A stretch of 64,000 bases of DNA from Deinobacterium chartae (GTDB lineage: Bacteria; Deinococcota; Deinococci; Deinococcales; Deinococcaceae), in the NCBI RefSeq assembly GCF_014202645.1, contig NZ_JACHHG010000012.1, positions 1 to 64,000 of the forward strand, in the 5' to 3' direction. The notes under the pieces are model-generated. The model did not search any database, was not told the origin of the DNA, and saw only the letters and a program-made list of their open reading frames with translations. A program made the translations under genes and the position numbers. Below are positions 27,196 to 35,452 of the stretch, piece after piece. Position 1 is the first letter of the stretch, and each line of letters begins with the position of its first letter.

Positions 27196-28869
27196 ATGCT
27201 GCTGCTTGAACTCATCGTTCTCATGATGGCCTACCTGATCGGCAGCCTGCCGGTCGGGTACTGGCTGACCAAACGCGAAGGCTACCATCCGCGCGAGGTG
27301 TCCGCCTACAACCTGGGCGTGGAGAACGTGCTGCGTACCCTGGGACCGCTGCCGGCCCTGCTGAGCGCCGCCGCTGACCTGCTCAAGGGCCTGCTGGCCG
27401 TTGCGCTCGCTGCGGCCTTTGAGCGCGTGGACGTCGGTCTGCTGGCGGGCCTGGCGGTCTACCTCGGCCACCTGTTCCCGCCGCGTACCTTCTTCCCCGA
27501 CCTGCCGCCGCGCGGCCGTGGCAACCTGGTGCTGCTGGGCGTGCTGGCCGGATTTCACGTCGCTCTTGGCCTGCCGCTGTACTTGGCGCTGATCCCGCTG
27601 GTCGTGTTCGGCGCGCTGCTGGGCTACACCGGCTTCGTGGCTCTGGCGACCGTGACGGGCCTCACGGCCCTGGCCCTGCTGGTCACGGTCACCTCGGTCG
27701 GCTGGGCAGGCAAGCTGGCGCTGTGGCTGCTGCTGGCCGTGGCCGTCTACCGCTTCAAGGAAAATTTAGGCCGCATTCTCGACCGGACCGAGAATCGCCT
27801 GGGCGAACCGGTCCCCATGGCCGGACGCCGCGAGGATCAGGTGGTCGCCGCCTTCATGGTGCACCCGCTGTCCGAGGAGGACTTCTGGCAGACCGGTCGC
27901 TTCGGCTGGCTCAAGACGTTCGTAGAAGCGGGCATCTTGCCCATGGAGTGGGTACGCGCCTTTACCGAATGGCTGCGCCCCATGAAGATGGGCGAGCTGC
28001 GCGGCGTGTACACCGCCGACGGCAAGGAGATTCGCACCTACCTGATCTCCAGCCCGATCCTGCCCGAGGTGTTCCGCGACAAGCCCGACCTCGCGGTGAA
28101 GCGCGCCATCGAGGGGGCCAAGCTGGCCCGCGAACTAGGCGCCTCGGTGTTCGGGCTGGGAGCTTTCTGGAGCACGGTCGGCAACAAGGGGCAAGACGTT
28201 CAAGACGCCGTGCCCGAGATCGTGGTCACCAACGGCGGTGCTTACACCGCCGGCACCATCAAGGCCGCGATCCCGGCGATCCTCGAGCACTTCCGCCAGC
28301 AGGGCCGCGACCTCTCTGCCGCCACTGCCGCCGTGGTCGGAGCCAACGGTGTGGTCGCCTTCGGTATCGCCCGCACCATCGCTCCGCAGGTCAAGAAGAT
28401 CATTCTGGTAGGCCGTGACCTCGAGCGCCTCGAGCGCTCCAAGACCACCTTGCAGCGCGCCAACCCGAATACCGAGTTGGTCGCCAGCGTGAACATCGAG
28501 GACATCCGCGAGGCGGACCTGATCTTTACCGCCACCTCCGACCCCAACCCGGTGATCTTCAAGCAGCATGTCAAGGAAGGTGCCTGGATCTTCGACGAGG
28601 GACGCCCGGCGGACGCCGACCTCTCGGTCCTCGAGGTGCCCGGCGTGCGCCTGATTCCCGGCGGCGTGGTGATCCCGCCCGGATCGATGCAGGCCCGCAT
28701 CAACTTGCACTTCGGTGAGGGCGCGGTACCCGCCTGCCTGGCCGAGACCATGATCCTGGCGGCCACCGGCGAGTTCGACCGCCGTTCGCTGGGCCCGCAC
28801 ACCCGCACCGAGGACATCGCGTTTTTTGTGGAACGTGCCGAACAGCTGGGTTTCAAGACGGTCGAGTAA
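27196..28869 (+). CDS. PlsY-like membrane acyltransferase fused to an acyl-ACP-reductase-like dehydrogenase
   Basis: 557 residues. Residues 1-205 resemble PlsY: several helices, with IGSLPVGYWLTKREGYHPRE replacing motif 1 and GHLFPPRTFFPDLPPRGRGN in the place of the usual GGKGVAT glycine motif, then FKENLGRILDRTENRLGEP. Residues about 208-557 look like the predicted dehydrogenase family that includes cyanobacterial acyl-ACP reductase: VFGLGAFWSTV, TNGGAYTAG, the nucleotide-binding AAVVGANGVVAFGIARTIAP, ILVGRDLERLERS and WIFDEGRPADAD. PlsY normally transfers acyl groups from acyl-phosphate to glycerol-3-phosphate; the reductase would make a fatty aldehyde. The altered PlsY motifs leave the acyltransferase activity open. 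A TACAAT box ends five bases before the ATG (leaderless). Confidence 0.78.
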   Translation: MLLLELIVLMMAYLIGSLPVGYWLTKREGYHPREVSAYNLGVENVLRTLGPLPALLSAAADLLKGLLAVALAAAFERVDVGLLAGLAVYLGHLFPPRTFFPDLPPRGRGNLVLLGVLAGFHVALGLPLYLALIPLVVFGALLGYTGFVALATVTGLTALALLVTVTSVGWAGKLALWLLLAVAVYRFKENLGRILDRTENRLGEPVPMAGRREDQVVAAFMVHPLSEEDFWQTGRFGWLKTFVEAGILPMEWVRAFTEWLRPMKMGELRGVYTADGKEIRTYLISSPILPEVFRDKPDLAVKRAIEGAKLARELGASVFGLGAFWSTVGNKGQDVQDAVPEIVVTNGGAYTAGTIKAAIPAILEHFRQQGRDLSAATAAVVGANGVVAFGIARTIAPQVKKIILVGRDLERLERSKTTLQRANPNTELVASVNIEDIREADLIFTATSDPNPVIFKQHVKEGAWIFDEGRPADADLSVLEVPGVRLIPGGVVIPPGSMQARINLHFGEGAVPACLAETMILAATGEFDRRSLGPHTRTEDIAFFVERAEQLGFKTVE

Positions 28870-28881
28870 GGCGTATTTGTG

Positions 28882-28917
28882 CGTCGGGAGCGAACAATAT
28901 CGCTCCCGACGTTTTTG
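28882..28917 (+). terminator. intrinsic terminator
   Basis: Perfect 11-bp stem CGTCGGGAGCG/CGCTCCCGACG around an 8-base loop, followed by TTTTTGTT. It ends the PlsY-fusion transcript and separates it from the phosphoribosyltransferase pair. Confidence 0.95.
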
Positions 28918-28932
28918 TTGTCAGTGCCCGCG

Positions 28933-28960
28933 TTGGACAAATCGAACAAGCGTGTAAAAT
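28933..28960 (+). promoter_or_regulatory. promoter of the first phosphoribosyltransferase
   Basis: -35 TTGGAC (28933-28938), 16-base spacer, -10 TAAAAT (28955-28960), and GTG start eight bases later. Transcription should begin at or within a few bases of the start codon. Confidence 0.75.
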
Positions 28961-28968
28961 ACTCTGAC

Positions 28969-29499
28969 GTGAAGACTTACTCTGTAGACATCAACGGCGT
29001 GCAGCGCGACCTTCCCATCGTCGAGGTCGCCCCCGGCGTGTCGGTGGCCCTCTTTAACATGCTGGGCGACACCGACGTGACCGAGGCCGCAGGCGAGGGC
29101 CTGGCCCAGCGTCTGCCCGCCGAGGTGGACGTCCTGGTTACCCCCGAGGTCAAGGCCCTGCCGCTGGCCCACGTGATCTCGCGCGTGACCGGCAAGCCCT
29201 ACATCGTGATTCGCAAGACCCAGAAGCCCTACATGGTTGACCCGATCGTGCGCGAGGTCATCTCGATCACCACCGGCAAGCCGCAGGTGCTGGTCCTTGA
29301 CGGTTTCGACGTTGCCAAGATCCGCGGCAAGAAGGTCGCCATCGTAGACGACGTGGTCTCGTCGGGCGGCACGCTCAAGAGCCTCACCGACATCATCGAG
29401 GAGGTCGGGGGCGAGGTTGCGGCGGTCGTGGCGGTGTTCACCGAAGGGGCCGAGCGCCCCGAGGTCATCAGCCTGGGCCACCTGCCGCTGTTCGACTGA
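28969..29499 (+). CDS. phosphoribosyltransferase, copy 1 of a tandem pair
   Basis: 176 residues from GTG 28969. The type I phosphoribosyltransferase PRPP loop is [13 protein letters not shown] near residue 130, and the hood/flexible-loop region is [15 protein letters not shown]. It most resembles adenine or xanthine phosphoribosyltransferase-like proteins, which make nucleotides from free bases and PRPP. The opening [19 protein letters not shown] is shared with the next gene (KTYRLSIGNVERDLPYIDV), so the two are paralogues. The substrate cannot be read from sequence. Confidence 0.85.
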   Translation: MKTYSVDINGVQRDLPIVEVAPGVSVALFNMLGDTDVTEAAGEGLAQRLPAEVDVLVTPEVKALPLAHVISRVTGKPYIVIRKTQKPYMVDPIVREVISITTGKPQVLVLDGFDVAKIRGKKVAIVDDVVSSGGTLKSLTDIIEEVGGEVAAVVAVFTEGAERPEVISLGHLPLFD

Positions 29500-29514
29500 A
29501 TACACCCTTTCGCC

Positions 29515-29550
29515 CAGCACCTCGAGGATCGTCTCCTCGGGGCGCTGTTT
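29515..29550 (+). terminator. probable terminator between the paired phosphoribosyltransferases
   Basis: An imperfect stem, CAGCACCTCGAGGA against TCTCCTCGGGGCGCTG, followed by TTTTC. Mismatches make it less certain. Confidence 0.55.
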
Positions 29551-29624
29551 TCTTGGGCGGAGCGGGAAGCGGTGGACCCGTGAACGCCCGCGCACCGTCC
29601 CCTAACGTGCGTTAAGATGACCGC

Positions 29625-30167
29625 ATGAAGACCTACCGCCTGTCCATCGGCAACGTCGAGCGTGACTTGCCCTACATCGACGTCAGCACCAACTCGGGCA
29701 TTCCCTTTGTGGAACTGCTGGGCGACGTCGAACTGACCAACGCGGTCGCCGACGAACTGATGAAGCTGATTCCCCAGGGCACGGACCTGCTCTTTACCGT
29801 GGCGACCTCGGGGGTGCCGCTGGGCCACGCGCTGTCCGAGCGGCTGGGTATCCCGTACCGGGTCGCCCGCAAGCGCCGCCGCACCTACATGCGCGACCCC
29901 CTGATCCAGGAGGTGGCCTCCATGACGCTGGGCGTCAGCGAGACGCTGTGGCTGGATCGCCGTCACGCCGAGTTCATCGCCGGCAAGCGGGTGGCCATCG
30001 TCACCGACGTGGTGGTCTCGGGGGCGACCATGCTGTCGCTGGCGCGCCTGGTGGAGCGCGCGGGCGGCACCGTGAACGGCTACTACGCCGGCTTCGTGCA
30101 GGGGCAGCCCTCCATCGACATCAAGGCCGTGCAGCAGCTGCCGGTCACCCCGCAGAGCACCCTGTAA
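29625..30167 (+). CDS. phosphoribosyltransferase, copy 2 of a tandem pair
   Basis: 180 residues, paralogous to the preceding gene over its full length. The PRPP loop is VAIVTDVVVSGAT: the first acidic residue of the usual DD pair is Thr, and SGGT is replaced by SGAT. The flexible loop (YRVARKRRRTYMRDPL) is far more basic than in copy 1. These changes suggest altered substrate or a regulatory, PRPP-sensing role rather than simple redundancy. It has its own TAAGAT box six bases before the ATG, so the two copies may be expressed separately. Confidence 0.82.
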   Translation: MKTYRLSIGNVERDLPYIDVSTNSGIPFVELLGDVELTNAVADELMKLIPQGTDLLFTVATSGVPLGHALSERLGIPYRVARKRRRTYMRDPLIQEVASMTLGVSETLWLDRRHAEFIAGKRVAIVTDVVVSGATMLSLARLVERAGGTVNGYYAGFVQGQPSIDIKAVQQLPVTPQSTL

Positions 30168-30178
30168 TTTCGGGCGTT

Positions 30179-30679
30179 TCACGCTGGGCCGCCATCCGCT
30201 GCGGCCCAGCGCGCTGATGGCGGCGCGGCTTCCAGGGCCAGCTGCCGGGCCAGACCGCGCGAGGCGCGTTCGAGCAGCTGGTACACCGCCTCGAAATCCT
30301 CGAGGTCACCGTAGTACGGGTCCGGCACCGTGCCCGGTCCCTGCGGGTCGAAGTCGCGGATCAGGGCGAGGCGGTCCAGCGCACCTTCGGGGGCGAGGCG
30401 CCGCAGTTCGGCCAGATTGCCCTCGTCCATCGCCAAGATCAGGTCAAAGGTGTAAAAGTCCTCCGGCGTGATCTTGCGGGCCCGGTGGGTCAGCTCGAGG
30501 CCGTGGGCGCGGGCGACCTGCCTCGAGCGTGGGTCGGGCAGCGCGCCCGCGTGCCAGTTGCCGGTTCCGGCGCTGTCCACCTCGGCTTGGATCCCCTGCT
30601 CCTCGAGGGCGCGGCGTACGGTCGCCTCGGCGAGCGGGGAGCGGCAGATGTTTCCCAGGCACAGGGTCAAGATGCGCAT
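30179..30679 (-). CDS. low-molecular-weight protein-tyrosine phosphatase
   Basis: 166 residues. The P-loop LCLGNICRSPLAEA with its catalytic Cys and Arg is near the N-terminus, and the general-acid Asp is in VPDPYYGDLEDF. It removes phosphate from tyrosine (or, in the ArsC branch, reduces arsenate; the extra Cys needed for that are absent). ATG 30679 lies five bases from a TAGCAT box. Its C-terminal codons overlap a hairpin that may terminate the convergent phosphoribosyltransferase. Confidence 0.93.
   Translation of the reverse strand: MRILTLCLGNICRSPLAEATVRRALEEQGIQAEVDSAGTGNWHAGALPDPRSRQVARAHGLELTHRARKITPEDFYTFDLILAMDEGNLAELRRLAPEGALDRLALIRDFDPQGPGTVPDPYYGDLEDFEAVYQLLERASRGLARQLALEAAPPSARWAAADGGPA
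30182..30211 (+). terminator. hairpin terminating the phosphoribosyltransferase pair, inside the convergent phosphatase gene
   Basis: CGCTGGGCCGC (30182-30192) and GCGGCCCAGCG (30201-30211) form an 11-bp perfect stem. It starts 15 bases after the phosphoribosyltransferase stop and lies within the last codons of the minus-strand phosphatase. There is no T-run. Confidence 0.5.
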
Positions 30680-30745
30680 GCTTCATGCTAAGCTCCCGCC
30701 GGGTGCGTTAAGGTCCCCTGGGCCGCGACGGCATACACTGGGCGG

Positions 30746-31573
30746 GTGGAAGCTACGTCCCCCGTCGTGAGCCTGCCCGATCTGCACGGACGTGATGACC
30801 TGCTGCGTCTGGCCCTGGATTACTACTCCCCCGACACCCACTTCGTGAGCCTCGGCGACGTGATCGACCGTGGCCCCGGCGGCCTCGAGGCCGTGCGCCG
30901 CCTGATGGAGCTCGAGGCTCAGGGACGGGCGACCCTGCTGCGCGGCAACCACGAGGCCCTGGCGCTGATGCCGCTGGAACTGTACGGTCACTACCAGCGC
31001 AGCGGGAACCTCGAGGCCTACCGCGAGGCCCTCACCGCCTTCGGGCGCTGGTTGTCGGCGGGCGGCGAGGCGGTGGTGCAGGAGTACGGCGGCTTCGGAG
31101 TCGAGAATTACCCGCCGGAACTCGAGGCGTACCTGCGCAGCACCCGCATCGCGGCATACGTGGACGCGCACGGCGTACACGCGCAGGTCCCCGAAGGACC
31201 GAGCGTGCTGTGCACGCACGCAGCGCCTCCGGTGGCCTTTGGACCCTATTCGGCCGAGGACGCCGCGCTGTGGCTGCGGCCCAAGGACGGCCCTTTCCCG
31301 CTGCCGGGCGGGGTGGTGCTGAGCGTGCACGGCCACACCCCGGTCGCCGAACCCTCGAGGATTGGCGATCACCTGTACACCGACCTGTACGCGGTGCGCA
31401 GCGGCACGCTGTGCTGTGTGCGTCTGGACGACGTGCCCGCCCGGCTGAGCGAGGGCAGACCGCTCGAGGTGACCCTGCTGGGTTACCCGACCGCGTCGGT
31501 GCGTTTCCGGCACGAGCGACTGGCCCGTTTGGGAACGCCGTTGCCTCACCGGGCGGTCGAGGTTCGGGGGTAG
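30746..31573 (+). CDS. PPP-type metallophosphoesterase (Ser/Thr-phosphatase-like)
   Basis: 275 residues from GTG 30746, six bases after a TACACT box. The PPP signature is complete: DLHGRDDL, GDVIDRGPGG, LRGNHEAL and, later, HAAPP and VHGHTPV. Related proteins dephosphorylate Ser/Thr/Tyr phosphoproteins or symmetrical Ap4A. It is divergent from the tyrosine phosphatase; the two starts are 66 bases apart. Confidence 0.9.
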   Translation: MEATSPVVSLPDLHGRDDLLRLALDYYSPDTHFVSLGDVIDRGPGGLEAVRRLMELEAQGRATLLRGNHEALALMPLELYGHYQRSGNLEAYREALTAFGRWLSAGGEAVVQEYGGFGVENYPPELEAYLRSTRIAAYVDAHGVHAQVPEGPSVLCTHAAPPVAFGPYSAEDAALWLRPKDGPFPLPGGVVLSVHGHTPVAEPSRIGDHLYTDLYAVRSGTLCCVRLDDVPARLSEGRPLEVTLLGYPTASVRFRHERLARLGTPLPHRAVEVRG

Positions 31574-31683
31574 CGCAGACTTCGCCGGCGCACCGGCATG
31601 GGTTGCCGTATGCCGGGGGCCAAAACGCAGATGTTATGAGCTGCCGTCCAAAGAGGGATGAGAGTTCGTCCCTGATCAACGCA

Positions 31684-31713
31684 TGACATCTTGAGCAAGT
31701 TTTTATTTATACT
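31684..31713 (+). promoter_or_regulatory. candidate promoter of the phnDCE operon
   Basis: TGACAT (31684-31689), 18-base spacer, TATACT (31708-31713) in an AT-rich patch. It leaves a leader of about 75 bases before the phnD ribosome site (AAAGGAG). No Pho-box direct repeats were recognised. Confidence 0.5.
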
Positions 31714-31793
31714 AAAGAAGTTGGCCGCTACCGAACACTTGCTGCAGGTCGCTGCGGTGCCCGGTGCCGGGCTGACGCCTTCAAAGGAGCCTT

Positions 31794-32675
31794 ATGAAGA
31801 AGACCCTTGCTCTGCTTGCCCTTGGCGCGGCCCTGGCCGGCCCCGCGCTCGCCGCTGAAAACTGCCGTGTCGTTCGCATGGGATTCAACCCTGCGCAGGA
31901 CAGCAACGTCGTCTTGACCAACGGTACTGCCATCGCCAAGTACCTCGAGAAGAGCGTGCGCGGCGTGGAGATCAAGACCTCGGTTGCCCAGGACTACACC
32001 GGCCTGGTCGAGGCCATGCGCTCGGGCCAGCTCGACTTTGCCTGGCTCTCGCCGGTCAGCTACGTTGACGCCGCCAAGAACGCCGACGCCAAGGTGCTGC
32101 TCAAGAGCGTGCGCGGCGGAGGCCCGTACTACTGGGCGGCTTTCGTGGTCCGCAAGGACAGCGGCATCAAGACGGTCGAGGACCTGCGCGGTAAGAACAT
32201 CGCCTGGATCGACCCCAAGTCGGCCGCCGGCTACACCTTCCCCCGTGCGACCCTGGTCTCTAAGGGCATCGACCCGGACAAGTTCTTCGGCAAGCAGACC
32301 TTCGCCGGTGACCACGGCGCGGCCGTGCTCAGCCTGATCAACGGCACCGTGGACGTCGTCGCGACCTTCTCGAACAACACCAAGGGCACTTCGGGCTCGT
32401 GGACCCAGCTGCTCAAGCCCGAGCAGGCCGCCAAGGTCACCCCGGTGCTGTACAGCAAGCCGATCCCCGGCGACACCCTCTCGGTGCGCGGTACCTACCA
32501 GAAGGGCTGCGCCGAGGTGGTCCAGAAGATCACCAACGCCATTGCCGCGATGCCGCTGTTCCCCGAGAGCAAGTCGCTGCTGACCAACCTCTACCGCATC
32601 GACAAGATGGTCCCCGCCAAAGACTCGGACTACGACGTGGTCCGTGATGTCGAGAAGGCCGCGCAGAAGAAGTAA
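31794..32675 (+). CDS. phnD: phosphonate/phosphite ABC transporter substrate-binding protein
   Basis: 293 residues; ATG follows AAAGGAGCCTT. A Sec signal peptide ends about residue 20 (GPALA-AEN); there is no lipobox. The mature part is a PhnD/SsuA/TauA-type binding protein: VVRMGFNPAQDS, VEAMRSGQLDFAWLSPVSYV, VVRKDSGIKTVEDLRGKNIA, and GDHGAAVLSLINGTVDVVAT. These proteins bind phosphonates, phosphite or phosphate. No phosphonate-degrading genes are in the window, so phosphite or phosphate uptake is as likely as phosphonate uptake. Confidence 0.9.
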   Translation: MKKTLALLALGAALAGPALAAENCRVVRMGFNPAQDSNVVLTNGTAIAKYLEKSVRGVEIKTSVAQDYTGLVEAMRSGQLDFAWLSPVSYVDAAKNADAKVLLKSVRGGGPYYWAAFVVRKDSGIKTVEDLRGKNIAWIDPKSAAGYTFPRATLVSKGIDPDKFFGKQTFAGDHGAAVLSLINGTVDVVATFSNNTKGTSGSWTQLLKPEQAAKVTPVLYSKPIPGDTLSVRGTYQKGCAEVVQKITNAIAAMPLFPESKSLLTNLYRIDKMVPAKDSDYDVVRDVEKAAQKK

Positions 32676-32690
32676 TCACGCCTACGCGTA

Positions 32691-32718
32691 CGGGGAGGCC
32701 GCCGGCCTCCCCGCTTTT
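32691..32718 (+). terminator. internal terminator between phnD and phnC
   Basis: CGGGGAGGCC and GGCCTCCCCG form a 10-bp stem around GCC, followed by CTTTT (32714-32718). Lying inside the operon, it should let phnD be made in excess of the ATPase and permease, as is usual for binding proteins. Confidence 0.85.
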
Positions 32719-32734
32719 GCGCGTCCGGAGAAGC

Positions 32735-33481
32735 ATGATTGAAATCCGTAACCTCACCAAGGTCTACCCCAACGGCACCCGGGGCCTAGACGACGTCAAC
32801 CTGAACATACAAGACGGCGAATTCGTAGCGGTCATCGGCCTGTCAGGGGCCGGCAAGAGCACGCTGCTGCGCTGCATCAACCGTCTTAACGACGCCACCT
32901 CGGGCCAGATCCTGATCGACGGTGAGGACATCGCCTCAGCCCAGGGCGCCGAGTTGCGGCGCATTCGCCGCCGCATCGGCTTCATTTTCCAGCAGTTCAA
33001 CCTGGTCACCCGCCTGAGTGCCATCGAGAACGTGCTGAGCGGACGTCTGGGTTACCACAACCGCCTCAGCGGCCTGCTGGGGCTGTGGACCGAGCAGGAC
33101 CGCGAACTGGCCCGTACCGCCCTCGAGCGCGTCGGGCTGGGCGACAAGCTGAACGTGCGCGTGGACCAGCTCTCGGGCGGACAGCAGCAGCGCGTGGCCA
33201 TCGCCCGCGCGGTCGCGCAGCAGCCCACTTTGATCCTGGCCGACGAACCGATGGCCAGCCTTGACCCCAAGCTGTCCCACGTCATCATGGGCATTCTCAA
33301 GCAGTTCAACCAGGACGGTATCTCGGTGCTGATCAACATTCACGTGCTCGAGCTGGCCCTCGAGTATGCCGACCGCATCATCGGCTTTAACAAGGGCCAA
33401 CTGGTGTTCGACGGCAAGCCCGCCGACCTGACCCCGGCCGAGATCGAGCGCATCTACTCGGGAAGCGTGGCGGACCTGTGA
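32735..33481 (+). CDS. phnC: phosphonate/phosphite ABC transporter ATP-binding protein
   Basis: 248 residues from ATG 32735 (CCGGAG upstream). Walker [11 protein letters not shown]-loop [19 protein letters not shown], signature [15 protein letters not shown], Walker [14 protein letters not shown] and the H-loop [15 protein letters not shown] are all intact. The INIHxLELA form of the H-loop region is typical of PhnC. It powers uptake through PhnE. Confidence 0.95.
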   Translation: MIEIRNLTKVYPNGTRGLDDVNLNIQDGEFVAVIGLSGAGKSTLLRCINRLNDATSGQILIDGEDIASAQGAELRRIRRRIGFIFQQFNLVTRLSAIENVLSGRLGYHNRLSGLLGLWTEQDRELARTALERVGLGDKLNVRVDQLSGGQQQRVAIARAVAQQPTLILADEPMASLDPKLSHVIMGILKQFNQDGISVLINIHVLELALEYADRIIGFNKGQLVFDGKPADLTPAEIERIYSGSVADL

Positions 33482-35217
33482 TCTGGGCGCTCGTATTTGC
33501 CATTGCGGTCGCCGCTGCCACCTGGGTCGCGCGCGGTTCGGCCCGCCGCCTGATCGCGGCCGGCGCCATCGGCCTGCTGGTCGCGTTCTTCGCGCTGCCC
33601 TTCGTGGACGTGCTGGGCGCTCGCAGCGACCAGCGCGTGGTCATGACCCCGCTGGCCCTGGCTCCGGTGTACCCGGTGCTGTGGCTGGGCCTGGTCGGCG
33701 CCCTCGCGGCCCTGGTCGCCTCCTTCCTGAAAAACGCTCGCCTCTCGGGTGCCCTGGGTGCCCTGGGCGGCCTGCTGACCCTGATCGCCACCTTCGCTTT
33801 CCAGAACGGGACCGAGCACATCGTCAGCGTGCGCCCCATCGGCGGCGTCCTCGAGGTGTTCATTCCGCTGGTGCTGCTGGCCGTGCTCGCGCCCATCGCG
33901 TTGGGTCTGCGCGGGACTGCCCGCTTCGCCGGCCTGGCCGCTGCGGTGCTGCTGCCCGCCGCGCTGATGTGGTACTTGTTTAGCCCCGCCGGGGCGGCCA
34001 CCTTCCCCGAAATGCGCGGCTACTACCAGCTGGCGGCTCCGCCCACCCAGGCGCAGCTCGATCAGGTCGTCAAGGACTGGAACGCGGACCTCGAGCTGAC
34101 CAATCGGGACCGTGCGGCCATCGAGCGCGACTGGAAGGACGTGGGGGAGAAGCTCAAGACCACCCGTGGTACCGACCTCGCGGCCCAGCGCCGCTCGTAC
34201 TACCAGCAGCTCGAGCTGATCCACAACTACAAGATCGCCGATCCCACCCGCATCGAGCCGCTGGGGCCGATCCAGAGTGCTGCCGAGCTGCCTGACGGCT
34301 ACCGGGTAGGCTACGACGCTGCCGAGCTGGGCGCTCGCCGCGCTCTGGTGCGCCAGGGCGCTTACGGCTTCGCGCTGTGGGCCTTCTTCGCGGCTCTGGC
34401 GCTGACCGGCGGCGTGGTGCTCGCCGTGCGCGGCGCGGTCGCTGCCGCGTCCCATGACCTGCGCGACGGCGTGATCTTCGCCGCGGCCCTGATCGCGGTG
34501 GGCATCTCGCTGAACTCCACCGGCTTTGACCTGCGTCAACTGATCATCAATGCCCCCTGGATCGGCGACTTCCTTTCGCGCTCGTGGCCGCCCAACACCA
34601 AGTTCTTGGCCGACGTGTCGCGCGAGATGCTGATCACCATCACCACCGCGCTGCTCGGAACCCTGATCGCGTCGGTATTCGCGCTGCCGCTCTCGCTGCT
34701 GGCCGCACGCAACCTCACCGAGCGCAGCTGGCTCACCCGCATCGCCTACCTGATCACCCGCGTGTTTTTCAACATCAACCGCGGCATCGACACCCTGATC
34801 GTGGCGCTGGTGTTCGTGTCCGCCCTCGGCCTGGGGCCCTTCGCGGGCGTGCTGGCCATCGCGCTGCACTCGATCGCTGACCTGGGCAAGCTGTACTCCG
34901 AGGCGATGGAGAACTCGGACAAGGGCCCCATCGAGGCCCTCGAGTCGGCCGGTGCTCCCGGTTCCAGCGTGATCCGCTGGGCGCTGATGCCGCAGCTGCT
35001 GCCGCTGCTGATGTCCTACACCCTGTACCGCTTCGAGATCAACTTCCGCGTCTCGATCGTGCTGGGCTTCGTGGGTGCCGGTGGCATCGGCTTCCTGGTC
35101 AACCAGACCATGCGCGGCGGCGAGTACCCCTCGGCGATGGTCGCCATCATCGTGATCGTGCTGGTCGTGAACGTCCTCGACTTCATCTCGGCTACGGTGC
35201 GGCGCCGCCTGGTGTAA
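33478..35217 (+). CDS. phnE: phosphonate-type ABC permease with a large N-terminal extension
   Basis: 579 residues from GTG 33478, overlapping the phnC stop by four bases. Residues from about 320 are a normal PhnE permease with an ABC-2-like EAA loop (IEALESAGAPGSSVIRWALM, then PQLLPLLM) and FVGAGGIGFLV. Residues 1-320 are extra: about five membrane helices (1-175), then a charged helical stretch (residues about 175-290, WNADLELTNRDRAAIERDW onwards) that probably lies outside the membrane, then another helix. Usual PhnE proteins are about 270 residues. The extension might interact with PhnD or be a remnant of a duplicated permease. Confidence 0.88.
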   Translation: MIWALVFAIAVAAATWVARGSARRLIAAGAIGLLVAFFALPFVDVLGARSDQRVVMTPLALAPVYPVLWLGLVGALAALVASFLKNARLSGALGALGGLLTLIATFAFQNGTEHIVSVRPIGGVLEVFIPLVLLAVLAPIALGLRGTARFAGLAAAVLLPAALMWYLFSPAGAATFPEMRGYYQLAAPPTQAQLDQVVKDWNADLELTNRDRAAIERDWKDVGEKLKTTRGTDLAAQRRSYYQQLELIHNYKIADPTRIEPLGPIQSAAELPDGYRVGYDAAELGARRALVRQGAYGFALWAFFAALALTGGVVLAVRGAVAAASHDLRDGVIFAAALIAVGISLNSTGFDLRQLIINAPWIGDFLSRSWPPNTKFLADVSREMLITITTALLGTLIASVFALPLSLLAARNLTERSWLTRIAYLITRVFFNINRGIDTLIVALVFVSALGLGPFAGVLAIALHSIADLGKLYSEAMENSDKGPIEALESAGAPGSSVIRWALMPQLLPLLMSYTLYRFEINFRVSIVLGFVGAGGIGFLVNQTMRGGEYPSAMVAIIVIVLVVNVLDFISATVRRRLV

Positions 35218-35227
35218 CCGACCCCGT

Positions 35228-35270
35228 AAAAGCAGGGCGGGCCTCCACGGAGGCCCGCCCTGCTTTTGCT
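35228..35270 (+). terminator. strong terminator ending phnDCE
   Basis: AAAAGCAGGGCGGGCCTCC (35228-35246) pairs fully with 35249-35267, which ends in CTTTT. 19-bp A-to-T symmetrical stem, so it could work in both directions. Confidence 0.95.
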
Positions 35271-35452
35271 GTGACGTTCAAGTGACGCATCAGGCAGCAT
35301 GCTGAAACTGTTCGGATTCATGCAGTCCCAGCCCCTCGAGGTGGCGGCCTTCCGCCGGACTGGAGGCAATCAGGCGCTCGGGCTCTTGTGGTTCATCCGC
35401 GTTTTCGCAGAGCAAGGCACGCATCCCTGTTCCTGACTGTGGAGGTGGGAAC

